DNA of 64,000 nt from Paenibacillaceae bacterium GAS479 (lineage in GTDB: Bacteria > Bacillota > Bacilli > Paenibacillales > Paenibacillaceae): contig LT629764.1 in assembly GCA_900105225.1 (NCBI GenBank), positions 4,174,501 through 4,238,500 of the forward strand. The letters run 5' to 3'. Below the pieces are notes generated by a model. That model saw nothing but the letters and a program-made list of their open reading frames with translations. It did no database searches and had not been told where the DNA came from. A program made the position numbers and the translations under genes. How positions within the stretch are numbered: position 1 is the first letter of the stretch; each line of letters starts with the position of its first letter. Shown here in pieces: positions 30,021 through 37,902 of this stretch.

Positions 30021-30451
30021 AAGGCATTCCCGCCATACTGTCGCCAGAGCTTCTGGCTGTGCTCCGTTCCATGGGGCATGGAGACGAACTGGTGCTGGCT
30101 GACGGCAATTTCCCGGCTGCTTCCACTGCCGCCCGTCTCATTCGGGCCGACGGCCATTCCATTCCTGAGCTGCTCGATGCCATTTTGGAGCTGTTACCCG
30201 TCGACGACTATATTGATTCGCCTACGGCGGTTATGGGCGTTGTGCCGGGCGACCCGGTCGTGCCGGTCATTTGGGACAAATACCGCGAACTGCTGAATCA
30301 TCATGAAGGACGCGAAGTGCCGATTTCAGAGCTGGAGCGTTTTGAGTTTTACGACCGGGCTCGCAAAGCCTATGCCGTAGTGGCAACAGGCGAATCGGCC
30401 CAATACGCAAATTTGATCCTGTCCAAAGGCGTCGTCAGGCCGCAAAACTAG
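30014..30451 (+). CDS. fucU: L-fucose mutarotase FucU (RbsD/FucU family)
   Basis: 145 residues, close in length and sequence pattern to E. coli FucU: MLKGIPAILSPELLAVLRSM, GHGDELVLADGNFP, the IRADG motif, and the FEFYDRARKAYAVVATGE end with the FYxRA motif. It interconverts alpha and beta L-fucose. Its presence is the main reason to assign the cluster to L-fucose (or a close relative such as L-galactose). Overlaps the upstream gene by 7 bp. Confidence 0.92.
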   Translation: MLKGIPAILSPELLAVLRSMGHGDELVLADGNFPAASTAARLIRADGHSIPELLDAILELLPVDDYIDSPTAVMGVVPGDPVVPVIWDKYRELLNHHEGREVPISELERFEFYDRARKAYAVVATGESAQYANLILSKGVVRPQN

Positions 30452-30475
30452 CTGAAGAGCGAGGGAGAGACGAGC

Positions 30476-31249
30476 ATGAGACTGAACAATAAAATTACGC
30501 TTATTACCGGAGCAGGCTCCGGCATCGGGCGCTGCACGGCGCTGCGGTTCGCGGCGGAGGGAGCTACTGTTGTCGTAGCCGATCTCAACAAAGAAGCGGC
30601 TGATGAAACGGTCGCGCTCCTGACGGAAGCAGGCGGGCAAGGTTATGCTATCCGCTGCGACGTTACCGATCCTGCATCGGCGCAAGCGATGGCGTCCGAG
30701 GCGCTGGACAAGTTCGGACGAATCGATGTGCTGTTCAACAATGCGGGCATCAGCGGCGTTGGCGCGCTTCATGAACTGGAGCCGGACGCCTGGGACCGGG
30801 TAATCAACGTCAACATTCGCGGCACGTTTTTGCCAAGCAAATATGTGCTGCCATCCATGATGGAGCGCCGCAGCGGCGCCATCATCAATATGTCTTCCTG
30901 CATCGCCGAAATCGGCCTTGCCCGCCGGGCATCCTATGCCGCGACTAAGGGAGCCGTTCTGGCGCTTACGAAGTCGATGCAGGTGGATTACGCGGAGTAT
31001 GGCATTCGCGTGAACGCGCTGCTTCCGGGCACGATTTTGACTCCGTTTGTGGAGAAATATTTGCAGGAATCGTACAGCGATCCCGAAGAGGCTCTTGCCG
31101 GCATCCGCAAGCGGCAGCTGAGCGGCGACCTTGGCCGTCCGGAAGATGTGGCGGAGGGAGCGCTGTTCCTGGCTTCCGATGAGTCGAAGTTTATGATGGG
31201 GTCGCCGCTTTACATCGACGGCGGTGTCGTTTTTGGCAAAAACGCCTAA
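30476..31249 (+). CDS. Short-chain dehydrogenase, predicted 2-keto-3-deoxy-L-fuconate dehydrogenase
   Basis: 257-residue classical SDR: TGAGSGIG nucleotide motif, NNAGISG, catalytic S-Y-K (Tyr in RRASYAATKGA) and a C-terminal IDGGVVFGKNA. D58-like acidic residue after strand 2 (VVVADLNK) suggests NAD. It lies between fucU and a FAH-family hydrolase, exactly the enzyme pair of the route in which 2-keto-3-deoxy-L-fuconate is oxidised at C4 and then hydrolysed. Family is certain, substrate inferred. Confidence 0.85.
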   Translation: MRLNNKITLITGAGSGIGRCTALRFAAEGATVVVADLNKEAADETVALLTEAGGQGYAIRCDVTDPASAQAMASEALDKFGRIDVLFNNAGISGVGALHELEPDAWDRVINVNIRGTFLPSKYVLPSMMERRSGAIINMSSCIAEIGLARRASYAATKGAVLALTKSMQVDYAEYGIRVNALLPGTILTPFVEKYLQESYSDPEEALAGIRKRQLSGDLGRPEDVAEGALFLASDESKFMMGSPLYIDGGVVFGKNA

Positions 31250-31279
31250 TACTTGACCAGAAAGGGGATTCGAACAACG

Positions 31280-32206
31280 ATGAAGCTGATTACATTCCGC
31301 AAAAAAGATGAGCTGGCGCTAGGCATACGCACGGAAAAGGGTGTCCTGGATGTTGCGGCTGCTGCCGCGGCGCAAGGGCTGGAGGGCTCGACGCCATTAA
31401 ATATCCATGCGGCGATTGAAGGCGGAGTATCCGCGCTTTCCGCACTCCGTTTGCTTGCTGAGAATGCAGAGGGAACACCGGAGTTGTGGCAGGATGAGGA
31501 TTCCTTGCAGCTCGGGCCTTGTGTGACGAACCCGGGCAAAATTATCTGCGTCGGGCTTAATTACCGCAAACACGCAGAGGAAACAAATGCGCCGATCCCG
31601 AACTACCCGATTCTGTTCAATAAATTTTTGAACACAGTCGCCGCACAAGGCGACGACATTCCGCTCCCGCGCGTTAGCCAGGAAGTGGATTACGAGGCTG
31701 AGCTCGTTATCGTCATCGGCCGCGAGGCCAAGTATGTCGGACGCGAACAGGCGCTGGAGCATGTGTTCGGCTACTGCTGCGTCAACGATCTGTCGGCCCG
31801 AGACCTGCAACTTCGTACGCCGCAGTGGCTGCTGGGCAAGTCCTGCGACAAGTTCAGCCCGCTCGGACCGTACCTTGTCACTTCCGACGAGGTTGGAAAT
31901 CCGAACGAGCTTGCCATTTCCGCTACTGTAAACGGCGAGGTCAGACAATCGTCGAACACGGCGGACATGATATTCCGCTGCGATGAGATTGTCAGCTATG
32001 TTTCCCAGCACATGACCCTGTCTCCGGGAGATATCATCCTCACCGGTACGCCAGAAGGCGTTGTGCTTGGCCTGCCGCCGGAGCAGCGGGTTTACTTACA
32101 GCCTGGAGACGTTGTCGAGATCAGCATCGACAAGCTTGGCACGCTGCGCAACCGGATGGTTGCGGAGCCGGAGCCGGCTCCGGGGAGCCACGACTGGCGA
32201 GCTTAA
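31280..32206 (+). CDS. FAH-family hydrolase, predicted 2,4-diketo-3-deoxy-L-fuconate hydrolase
   Basis: 308 residues of the fumarylacetoacetate hydrolase family: ICVGLNYRKHAEE, the metal ligands EVDYEAELVIVIG, NDLSARDLQ, GKSCDKFSPLGPYLV and LTGTPEGV. Start at ATG 31280 behind AAAGGGG; the frame opens at 31253 without a site. Family members cleave beta-diketo acids. In the proposed pathway it yields pyruvate and L-lactate. It is the last gene of the cluster, 67 bp before the IS element. Confidence 0.88.
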   Translation: MKLITFRKKDELALGIRTEKGVLDVAAAAAAQGLEGSTPLNIHAAIEGGVSALSALRLLAENAEGTPELWQDEDSLQLGPCVTNPGKIICVGLNYRKHAEETNAPIPNYPILFNKFLNTVAAQGDDIPLPRVSQEVDYEAELVIVIGREAKYVGREQALEHVFGYCCVNDLSARDLQLRTPQWLLGKSCDKFSPLGPYLVTSDEVGNPNELAISATVNGEVRQSSNTADMIFRCDEIVSYVSQHMTLSPGDIILTGTPEGVVLGLPPEQRVYLQPGDVVEISIDKLGTLRNRMVAEPEPAPGSHDWRA

Positions 32207-32333
32207 TTGCCCGTGCGTTAGATAACAGTTTCCTTTTCATATGCGGAAATGGTTTTACTTGCACTCTCAAAAGGGGCTGTCCCAAAAGTCATCGCTAGAT
32301 GACTAAGGACGCCCCTTCTCTAAATTGTAAAAC

Positions 32334-32399
32334 AAAAAGAAACCGTTTCTTGGTAAAATGGAAGTACGACCCACCATTTACGAAAGGAACGGTTTCTTT
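32334..32399 (+). repeat. Long inverted repeat covering the transposase ribosome binding site
   Basis: AAAGAAACCGTT (32334-32345) pairs with AACGGTTTCTTT (32388-32399), with further pairing of GTAAAATGG and CCATTTAC inside. The 3' arm contains AAAGGA, the ribosome binding site, and reaches the TTG start. Transcripts entering from outside would hide the site. Confidence 0.65.
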
Positions 32400-33957
32400 G
32401 TACATCCAATATACCATGGACCAACTTCATCTGCCAATGGACTTGGAGGACGACATTCCTCCTCATCACCTCGTTCGTGTTGTCAACGAGACGGTCAATC
32501 GCCTGGACGACAAAACCTTTAAGGAGGCTTACCCAGGCGGAGGTCGAGACAGCTACCACCCTAAAATGCTCACCAAAGTTATCATTTACGCTTACACACA
32601 GCGGATTTACTCCTCTCGCCAGATCGCCAAAGCGGTCCGGGAAAACGTCATGTTTATGTGGATTGCCGGTAGACAACGTCCAGACTTCCGCACCATTAAT
32701 CGCTTTCGTTCCGAGCGAATGAAAGACGTTTTGGAGACCATCTTCACAGGTGTGCTTCAATTTCTTACCGAGGAAAAGTATGTCAAGCTCGAGCATTACT
32801 TCGTCGATGGCACCAAGATCGAAGCGAACGCGAATCGGTACACATTCGTCTGGGGCAAGGCCGTCGTGAAGCACAAGGCGAGACTACAGGAAAAAGTACA
32901 AACATTGTTCGCCACGATCGAGGCGGCGGAGAACCAAGAAGACCAAGAACAGGTTGGACAAGACCTTGTTGAACTCGGCGAAGCGTCCGCGCTAACCAGC
33001 GAGAAGCTGGAATCAGCCGTTCAACAATTGGAAACAAAACTACAATCTCGGCCGAAGGACAAACCGCTTAAAAAAGCGGTACGTGCCCTTCGTAAAGACC
33101 TTTTGCCGCGTTTGCAGAAATACGAGATCCAACAAGAAATGCTCGGAGATCGAAACAGCTTCAGTAAGACCGATCATGACGCGACATTCATGCGAATGAA
33201 AGAAGATCATATGCGTAATGGCCAACTGAAGCCAGGTTACAATGTGCAAATCGGAACAGAGAACCAATTCATTATCGGATACAGTTTACATCAACGCCCA
33301 ACCGACACGCGTTGCCTAAAGCCCCACTTAGAGAAGGTTAAGGCAGCGCTTGGAAGGTTGCCCAGAACCATCATAGCGGATGCCGGATACGGCGGAGAAG
33401 AAAACTACGCTTACTTGGAGAGCGAACAACGAGAAGCATTGGTGAAATACAGCACCTACCACAAAGAAAAATCAAAGAAGTGGCAGCAAGACATTAGCAA
33501 GCTGGACAACTGGCAGTACGACGAAGGGGAAGATACGTGGACGTGTACAGCAGGCCGGAAGCTGCTATTTCGTTATGAAAGCAAAGACAAAACAGAAAGT
33601 GGCTACGAGATACGGAAGCGCCACTACCGAAGCGAGAGCTGCGAAGGGTGTCCACTGAAGCCAAGTTGTACGAAAGCTCAAGGAAATCGTGAAATCAGCG
33701 TGAGTATGAAGTATTTGCGCTACAAACAGCAAGCTCGTGAAAAACTTAGAAGTGAGGAAGGATATGCACTATCGGTTCGAAGGATGATTGAGCCGGAGAG
33801 TGTATTTGGGCAAATTAAAAACAACCGGGGATTCCGGCGTTTTCTGCTTCGAGGCCTGCCGAAGGTAAGCCTAGAGGTCGGATGGCTTTCGCTCGCCCAC
33901 AATTTATTGAAGAAGGCGGCCATGGATCAAAAGCCAAAAATGACGGTGCAAGGATAG
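32398..33957 (+). CDS. IS1182-family transposase (DDE type)
   Basis: 519 residues from TTG 32398 (AAAGGA nine bases upstream); the family beginning YIQYTMDQLHLPMDLEDDIP starts here. Contains the N-terminal DUF772-type region, FVDGTKIEANANRYTFVW, TIIADAGYGGEENY with a catalytic Asp, and the C-terminal ESVFGQIKNNRGFRRFLLRG with the catalytic Glu, plus a CEGCPLKPSC zinc-like cluster. Full length, no frameshift, so probably active. Confidence 0.93.
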   Translation: MYIQYTMDQLHLPMDLEDDIPPHHLVRVVNETVNRLDDKTFKEAYPGGGRDSYHPKMLTKVIIYAYTQRIYSSRQIAKAVRENVMFMWIAGRQRPDFRTINRFRSERMKDVLETIFTGVLQFLTEEKYVKLEHYFVDGTKIEANANRYTFVWGKAVVKHKARLQEKVQTLFATIEAAENQEDQEQVGQDLVELGEASALTSEKLESAVQQLETKLQSRPKDKPLKKAVRALRKDLLPRLQKYEIQQEMLGDRNSFSKTDHDATFMRMKEDHMRNGQLKPGYNVQIGTENQFIIGYSLHQRPTDTRCLKPHLEKVKAALGRLPRTIIADAGYGGEENYAYLESEQREALVKYSTYHKEKSKKWQQDISKLDNWQYDEGEDTWTCTAGRKLLFRYESKDKTESGYEIRKRHYRSESCEGCPLKPSCTKAQGNREISVSMKYLRYKQQAREKLRSEEGYALSVRRMIEPESVFGQIKNNRGFRRFLLRGLPKVSLEVGWLSLAHNLLKKAAMDQKPKMTVQG

Positions 33958-33983
33958 CTCCTTCGCACCGTCATTTCGTTTTT
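33938..33983 (+). terminator. IS-internal terminator after the transposase
   Basis: AAATGACGGTGCAAGGA / TCCTTCGCACCGTCATTT stem overlapping the end of the gene, followed by a run of seven T. Confidence 0.85.
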
Positions 33984-34090
33984 TTGAAAGTCTCATTGAT
34001 TAGGCGAGCCGTTTATCTAGTGAGCCAAACTACTTTTGAGACAGCCCCTTTAAAAAATATTGTTTAAAAACAGCTTATGGGTCATAACGG

Positions 34091-34570
34091 TCAGCCCGCA
34101 GCTGCAACTCCATTAAAGGTTACAGGACCGCTAAGCAGAACATTGTCGGAAAACTGCGGAGTGTCAGAAGTAATGAACAGCGTATAACGAATCTGTCCGG
34201 CATTTACTTCATCGGCTGTAGGAAGGTCGGCGCAGTTAATGACAGCAGGGAAAAGGACATCAACTTCGACCAGGCCAGGCTGCACTAGCTCTTCATACAC
34301 GAAAGTGCCGGAACCGAACGTATCCGCGCCGTTTTTCTCAATGAGCAGCGTAACTCTGGCATTTGAATTCGACTCGTCAAGATTTTGAAAAAAGGTAACC
34401 GTCCCGTTAAGCATCACTTTAACGCTTTCCGCGAGAGGGGTATTGGCGACGCTCACGGTTTGAAGTCCGATATCGCCGATAAGCAAAAACTGGGTATCGT
34501 ATACTTCAACACCGTCGCCGGTAGAGTTCAGGGCTTGCGACAAACGCAAGTCGACAAATTGTTCAGCCAC
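34091..34570 (-). CDS. Uncharacterised 159-residue protein B, tandem paralog, candidate spore-surface protein
   Basis: Starts at GTG 34570 with AAAGGAG eight bases upstream; a longer frame to 34594 has no site. With this start it is exactly as long as the upstream paralog and begins AEQFVDLRLSQ versus SQFVDMRLSQ. Shared blocks: IGDIGLQTVSVANT, VKVMLNGTVTFFQ, LIEKNGADTFGSGTFVYEE, LPTADEVNAGQIRYTLF and GPVTFNGVA. The alternating hydrophobic pattern suggests an all-beta fold; one cysteine (NCADLP) is conserved. No signal peptide or membrane helix. Family not recognised. Cotranscribed from the SigK-type promoter before its paralog. Confidence 0.8.
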   Translation of the reverse strand: MAEQFVDLRLSQALNSTGDGVEVYDTQFLLIGDIGLQTVSVANTPLAESVKVMLNGTVTFFQNLDESNSNARVTLLIEKNGADTFGSGTFVYEELVQPGLVEVDVLFPAVINCADLPTADEVNAGQIRYTLFITSDTPQFSDNVLLSGPVTFNGVAAAG

Positions 34571-34628
34571 TCTTTCATCTCCTTTCCTCATCATTGAATT
34601 CTAAATCTCTTTAAGAACGTGAGACAGG

Positions 34629-35108
34629 TCAACTGTCTGCGGATGCAATGCCGTTAAAGGTAGTTGGGCCGTTCAGCAGAATATCGCCTGAGAACTGGGT
34701 GGAACTCGAGGTGACGAACAGCGTATAGCGGATTTGTTGGGCGTTTACTTCATCCGCTGTAGGGAAATCGGCGCAACTGACAGACGCAGGAAAAATCGTC
34801 TGAACGTCAATCGTGCCCGGCTGAACGATTTCTTCATAGATAAGGGTACCGGAGCCAAAAGTGTCGCCTCCGTTTTTTTCAATTAGAAGAAAAACCATTG
34901 CGTTGGTATTGGGGTCTTCAAGCTCTTGAAAAAAGGTTACGGTTCCGCTAAGCATGACTTTTACGCTGCCAGCGAGGGCTGTGTTTGCAACGGAGATCGT
35001 CTGAATTCCGATGTCGCCAACCAGCAGTTTTACTGTATTGTTTATTTCCAGGCTCAAGTTGGGCCTGTTAGCATTTTGCGATAAACGCATATCTACAAAT
35101 TGAGACAT
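34629..35108 (-). CDS. Uncharacterised 159-residue protein A, tandem paralog, candidate spore-surface protein
   Basis: First gene of the pair; ATG 35108 with GAGGAGG upstream. All-beta-looking sequence without signal peptide, very similar to the next gene along its whole length (LLVGDIGIQTISVANTALAG, FLLIEKNGGDTFGSGTLIYEE, CADFPTADEVNAQQIRYTLF). A promoter fitting the SigK consensus lies at 35142-35169, so expression in the sporulating mother cell is predicted; that compartment makes spore coat, crust and appendage proteins. Function is otherwise unknown. Confidence 0.82.
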   Translation of the reverse strand: MSQFVDMRLSQNANRPNLSLEINNTVKLLVGDIGIQTISVANTALAGSVKVMLSGTVTFFQELEDPNTNAMVFLLIEKNGGDTFGSGTLIYEEIVQPGTIDVQTIFPASVSCADFPTADEVNAQQIRYTLFVTSSSTQFSGDILLNGPTTFNGIASADS

Positions 35109-35141
35109 GATTTCGCCTCCTCTCTATTCGAACTACGCTAG

Positions 35142-35169
35142 TACTATATGCTAGAACGCATTAAGAAGT
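35142..35169 (-). promoter_or_regulatory. Candidate SigK-type promoter of the tandem paralog pair
   Basis: On the minus strand: AC (35169-35168), a 17-base spacer, then CATATAGTA (35150-35142), fitting AC-N17-CATAnnnTA exactly and with the same spacing as the site before sigK at 1238. It lies 33 bases before the ATG. Confidence 0.6.
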
Positions 35170-35279
35170 GAGCCTGATTATTAATAGATGCTATATACAA
35201 AAAAAGTTGAGCCCGATAATAGATTTGGAAAGATGGAAGCGCCCCGGAGTGTTTGTTTTCATGAACAAGCAACCATATC

Positions 35280-35308
35280 TTGACTAATATACCCCCTGGG
35301 GGTATATT
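35280..35308 (+). promoter_or_regulatory. copZ promoter with CsoR-type operator
   Basis: TTGACT (35280-35285), 17-base spacer, TATATT (35303-35308). The spacer and -10 hold TATACCCCCTGGGGGTATA, part of a perfect 23-bp palindrome centred at 35297. This matches the GC-rich core flanked by AT of known CsoR operators; CsoR releases DNA when it binds Cu(I). Confidence 0.88.
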
Positions 35309-35359
35309 ATGGAGAGTAAACTGTCAGGCATTACGTATCTTGAAAGGAGATCTGGAGAG

Positions 35360-35560
35360 ATGAAGACAGAAGTGCTGAAAGTAAAAGGAATGACCTGTGG
35401 ACATTGCGTCAGCTCCGTTGAGGGAGCAGTGAAGGAAGCGGGCGGAGCGGCAACGGTTGATCTAGCCGGCGGCAAGGTTACGATCGAGTTTGACGAGGCT
35501 AAGCTTTCCTTGCAATCGATTAAGGAAGCGATCGAGGAGCAGGGTTACGACGTCATTTAA
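35360..35560 (+). CDS. copZ: Copper chaperone CopZ
   Basis: 66-residue heavy-metal-associated domain: VLKVKGMTCGHCVSSVEGAV with the Cu(I)-binding CGHC pair, and the ferredoxin-like fold to the end (IKEAIEEQGYDVI). It hands copper to CopA. Start at ATG 35360; AAAGGAG and GGAGAG precede it, while the frame extends to 35309 inside the leader. Stands alone with its own operator and terminator. Confidence 0.93.
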   Translation: MKTEVLKVKGMTCGHCVSSVEGAVKEAGGAATVDLAGGKVTIEFDEAKLSLQSIKEAIEEQGYDVI

Positions 35561-35601
35561 AGCTCATAGCTAGATAACGTCAGTCGCTAGGAAGTACAGA
35601 T

Positions 35602-35631
35602 AAGCTTGCGGAGAAATCCGGAAGCTTTTTT
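35602..35631 (+). terminator. Terminator of copZ
   Basis: AAGCTTGCGGA / TCCGGAAGCTT stem, GAAA-type loop, then TTTT. Confidence 0.88.
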
Positions 35632-35721
35632 GCAATTCATAGTGGGAGTTAAATCTATAGTTATGCTCTTCCTAGCCTATGGGCAGGATGAAGAAAGGCA
35701 GCAATTATGGAGGTGCTCGAT

Positions 35722-37065
35722 GTGAATAGAAGAAGCGCTGGACTTAGGCGGATAGGGATGAGCGCTGGGACTGAAGCTGAAGCTGGAACCAGAGGAAATA
35801 GCGGAGTCCAGTTTGCAAAAAATGCAGCCGTTCTGCTGCTTGCGTCGGCGGTATTGTTAGTCGGCTGCACCTCGACTCGCGGGGGAGGACATAACGTTAA
35901 AAGCGATCAAGGAGAGCACTCGGCTGTAATGGCGACAGGCTCGGAATTGCAAGAATCCTCAGTACTGGCCGCAGAAAGTACATCCGGTATATCGATGCCA
36001 TGGATCGCCACAAAGAACACGACTCGCATCAATGCTGCAAGCCCTGTGGAAGCAGCGGTGTTAGTGTCTCGCACGCTCTGGCCAGCGCAGAGCGAGGGGA
36101 GCCGGCCGGGTGCGGTTATATTGGCCGATCCGACAGACTGGGCGAGCGCGGCTGCAGCCACGCATCTGATTCATCATCCTCATAACGGGCCGGTGCTCTA
36201 TGTGACAGGCGAGAGCATCCCGAATGTGACACTTCAGGAGCTTCGACGCCTTCAGCCGACTGGCGTTAAGGGCAGTGGTGTCCAGGTTATTTTGACGGGC
36301 AAGCTGGGGGCTGGCGTACAGCAGGCGGTGGAGGAGCAGGGGTTCAAGACGACGTGTATTAATGGTGGCGACGCGGCGGAGCTAGCTGCGGCAGCGGATG
36401 CTTATTTCAGCAAATCTGCTGGCGAAATCTCTGAAGGCGTCATCATCGGATCGTCCGAGGAGGAGGCATTTACACTGCCTGCCGCCTATTGGAGCGCTCA
36501 TATGCCGGAACCGCTGCTTTATGTATCGGGAGATCGCATTCCGAGAGCGACAGCGCAGGCGCTCCAGAAGCGCGGGGGCAAAGCTTCTATTTATATCATC
36601 GGACCGGAAAAGGCCGTATCGGCCAAGCTGGAAAAGGAACTATCCGCTTATGGGAACGTCACTCGCATCGCGGGCAAGGATCCGTATGAAAATGCAATCG
36701 CCTTTGCCAAATTCAAGGACAAGTCCACCGGCTTCGGCTGGGGCATCAACGAGCCGGGACGCAATCTGGCATTATCTAATGTAGCGACGCCCCAATTGGC
36801 GCTGGCGGGAGCGCCCTTTGCCCATCTCGGCAAACATGCTCCGCTAATTTGGACAAGCAAAAACGCGATGCCAGGCTCGGTCATGGACTATGTGATGAGT
36901 CTTCAGACCAAGTATGAGCAGTCGCCGGCAGACGGGCCGTTCAATCACGCCTGGTTACTCGGCGGTACGGCCCAACTGACAGAGGCTGCCCAAGGAGAGC
37001 TGGATGCAATGCTGGAAATTGCATCGGCATCAGGTGTATCCGGCGATGGGCATGGAGGACATTAG
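35722..37065 (+). CDS. Lipoprotein with cell-wall-binding (CWB2)-like repeats
   Basis: 447 residues from GTG 35722 (GGAGGTG seven bases upstream); ATG 35707 is an alternative. After a long N-terminal part there is a hydrophobic segment with lipobox LLVGC. The rest holds repeated alpha/beta units: AVLVSRTLWP...GAVILADPTDWASAAAATHLIHHPHNGPVLYVTG, GVIIGSSEEEAFTLPAAYWSAHMPEPLLYVSGDRIP and NLALSNVATPQLALAG...HAWLLGGTAQLT, which fit the putative cell-wall-binding repeat 2 pattern. A surface-anchored protein; role unknown. The His-rich end (GDGHGGH) could bind metal. Confidence 0.7.
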   Translation: MNRRSAGLRRIGMSAGTEAEAGTRGNSGVQFAKNAAVLLLASAVLLVGCTSTRGGGHNVKSDQGEHSAVMATGSELQESSVLAAESTSGISMPWIATKNTTRINAASPVEAAVLVSRTLWPAQSEGSRPGAVILADPTDWASAAAATHLIHHPHNGPVLYVTGESIPNVTLQELRRLQPTGVKGSGVQVILTGKLGAGVQQAVEEQGFKTTCINGGDAAELAAAADAYFSKSAGEISEGVIIGSSEEEAFTLPAAYWSAHMPEPLLYVSGDRIPRATAQALQKRGGKASIYIIGPEKAVSAKLEKELSAYGNVTRIAGKDPYENAIAFAKFKDKSTGFGWGINEPGRNLALSNVATPQLALAGAPFAHLGKHAPLIWTSKNAMPGSVMDYVMSLQTKYEQSPADGPFNHAWLLGGTAQLTEAAQGELDAMLEIASASGVSGDGHGGH

Positions 37066-37087
37066 CTAGCGATTAGCGGAAGCAATT

Positions 37088-37127
37088 AAAATAGGCAGCC
37101 CCCAAAAAAGCAGGGGCTGCCTATTTC
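37088..37127. terminator. Bidirectional terminator
   Basis: AAATAGGCAGCCCC / GGGGCTGCCTATTT, a 14-bp perfect stem between the convergent lipoprotein gene and the minus-strand operon. Confidence 0.9.
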
Positions 37128-37882
37128 TACATTCCCCAAAACCCGCTTATTCCAAATGACTGGAAAAACAAGTAGAGGGAGAACAGCATCATGAAAATAC
37201 CACCGATTTTGCAGAGAAAGAAATGAGTGTCATTGGGCTCGGGATTGTCCGTTCCGATCCAGCGCAGCGATAACCAATAGCTGAGACGTTGGAATCGTTC
37301 ATAGCGGAACTCGCACCATCCGAACACCAACACGAGCAAACCTAGAATGAAGTAAATCGGCTGACCGCGCCGCTCATGAAGCTCGGGATAAGCGGCTTTA
37401 ATAAGCTCATACGGGGGGAATCGATCCCAAATGGGAAGGCTCGTAGCCGGCTGTCCATTGATATACGCCGTAACGAATGCAAAGTAGGGCTCGCCATTGG
37501 AGTCGTAGGTGAGCGGTAGCCCGTTCGTCACCTCAACGCGGAAGCGGATGTCTCCAGGATAATCGACCAGGAAGAGGCGATCGAGCATTTTAGGAGGCTT
37601 CTGAATACCTTCCGGTGAATCAACGAGCTTCACTTGGATTTTTCCGTCTAGCGTAATAATCCGTTCACTGCCTGAGCCAGATACGACGATAGCGGGACCG
37701 AATGTTGATGTGTACCGCCGTTGATCGCCGTTTTCCGCCGCCAGCTTGTAGGTGTCTCCCTCCATGTAGAACACTTTCTGAGAGAAATAAGAGATGGCGA
37801 ACAGGCAGAGAGACAGCAGCAGCAGAGCTGCCGCCAGTCCCCAAGCCCACTGTTTAGAACGAGGTGAATGAAGATCGATGAT
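37127..37882 (-). CDS. Hypothetical membrane protein, partner of the stalk-domain protein; unusual start
   Basis: The first ordinary start codon in frame is GTG 37774 (215 residues), but the frame reads on upstream as IIDLHSPRSKQWAWGL followed by a clear leucine-rich membrane helix, to an ATC at 37882 that lies eight bases after GAGGAGG. With it the protein is about 251 residues: N-terminal anchor, an extracellular-type middle (DGKIQVKLVDSPEG, YPGDIRFRVEVTNGLPLTYDSNG) and two C-terminal helices. Twenty bases after the stalk-domain gene, so cotranscribed. No family recognised. The start could be a true ATC or a base error. Confidence 0.6.
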   Translation of the reverse strand: MIDLHSPRSKQWAWGLAAALLLLSLCLFAISYFSQKVFYMEGDTYKLAAENGDQRRYTSTFGPAIVVSGSGSERIITLDGKIQVKLVDSPEGIQKPPKMLDRLFLVDYPGDIRFRVEVTNGLPLTYDSNGEPYFAFVTAYINGQPATSLPIWDRFPPYELIKAAYPELHERRGQPIYFILGLLVLVFGWCEFRYERFQRLSYWLSLRWIGTDNPEPNDTHFFLCKIGGIFMMLFSLYLFFQSFGISGFWGM

Positions 37883-37902
37883 CTCTCAGCCCTCCTCAGC
37901 TA

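Larger units (their letters stand above)
32270..34051. mobile_element. IS1182-family insertion sequence, apparently complete
   Basis: About 1.78 kb with one transposase gene and terminal inverted repeats: left end AAAGGGGCTGTCCCAAAAGT, right end (reverse complement) AAAGGGGCTGTCTCAAAAGT, one mismatch in 20. The left end folds into a long hairpin reaching GCCCC at about 32315. No target duplication could be recognised in the flanks. It separates the fucose cluster from the minus-strand paralogs and has no effect on an obvious coding frame. Confidence 0.9.

Noticed and set aside
32261-34060. Target-site duplication of the IS1182 element
   Set aside because: The flanks (CACTCTC and AAAAATATT) share no clear direct repeat.
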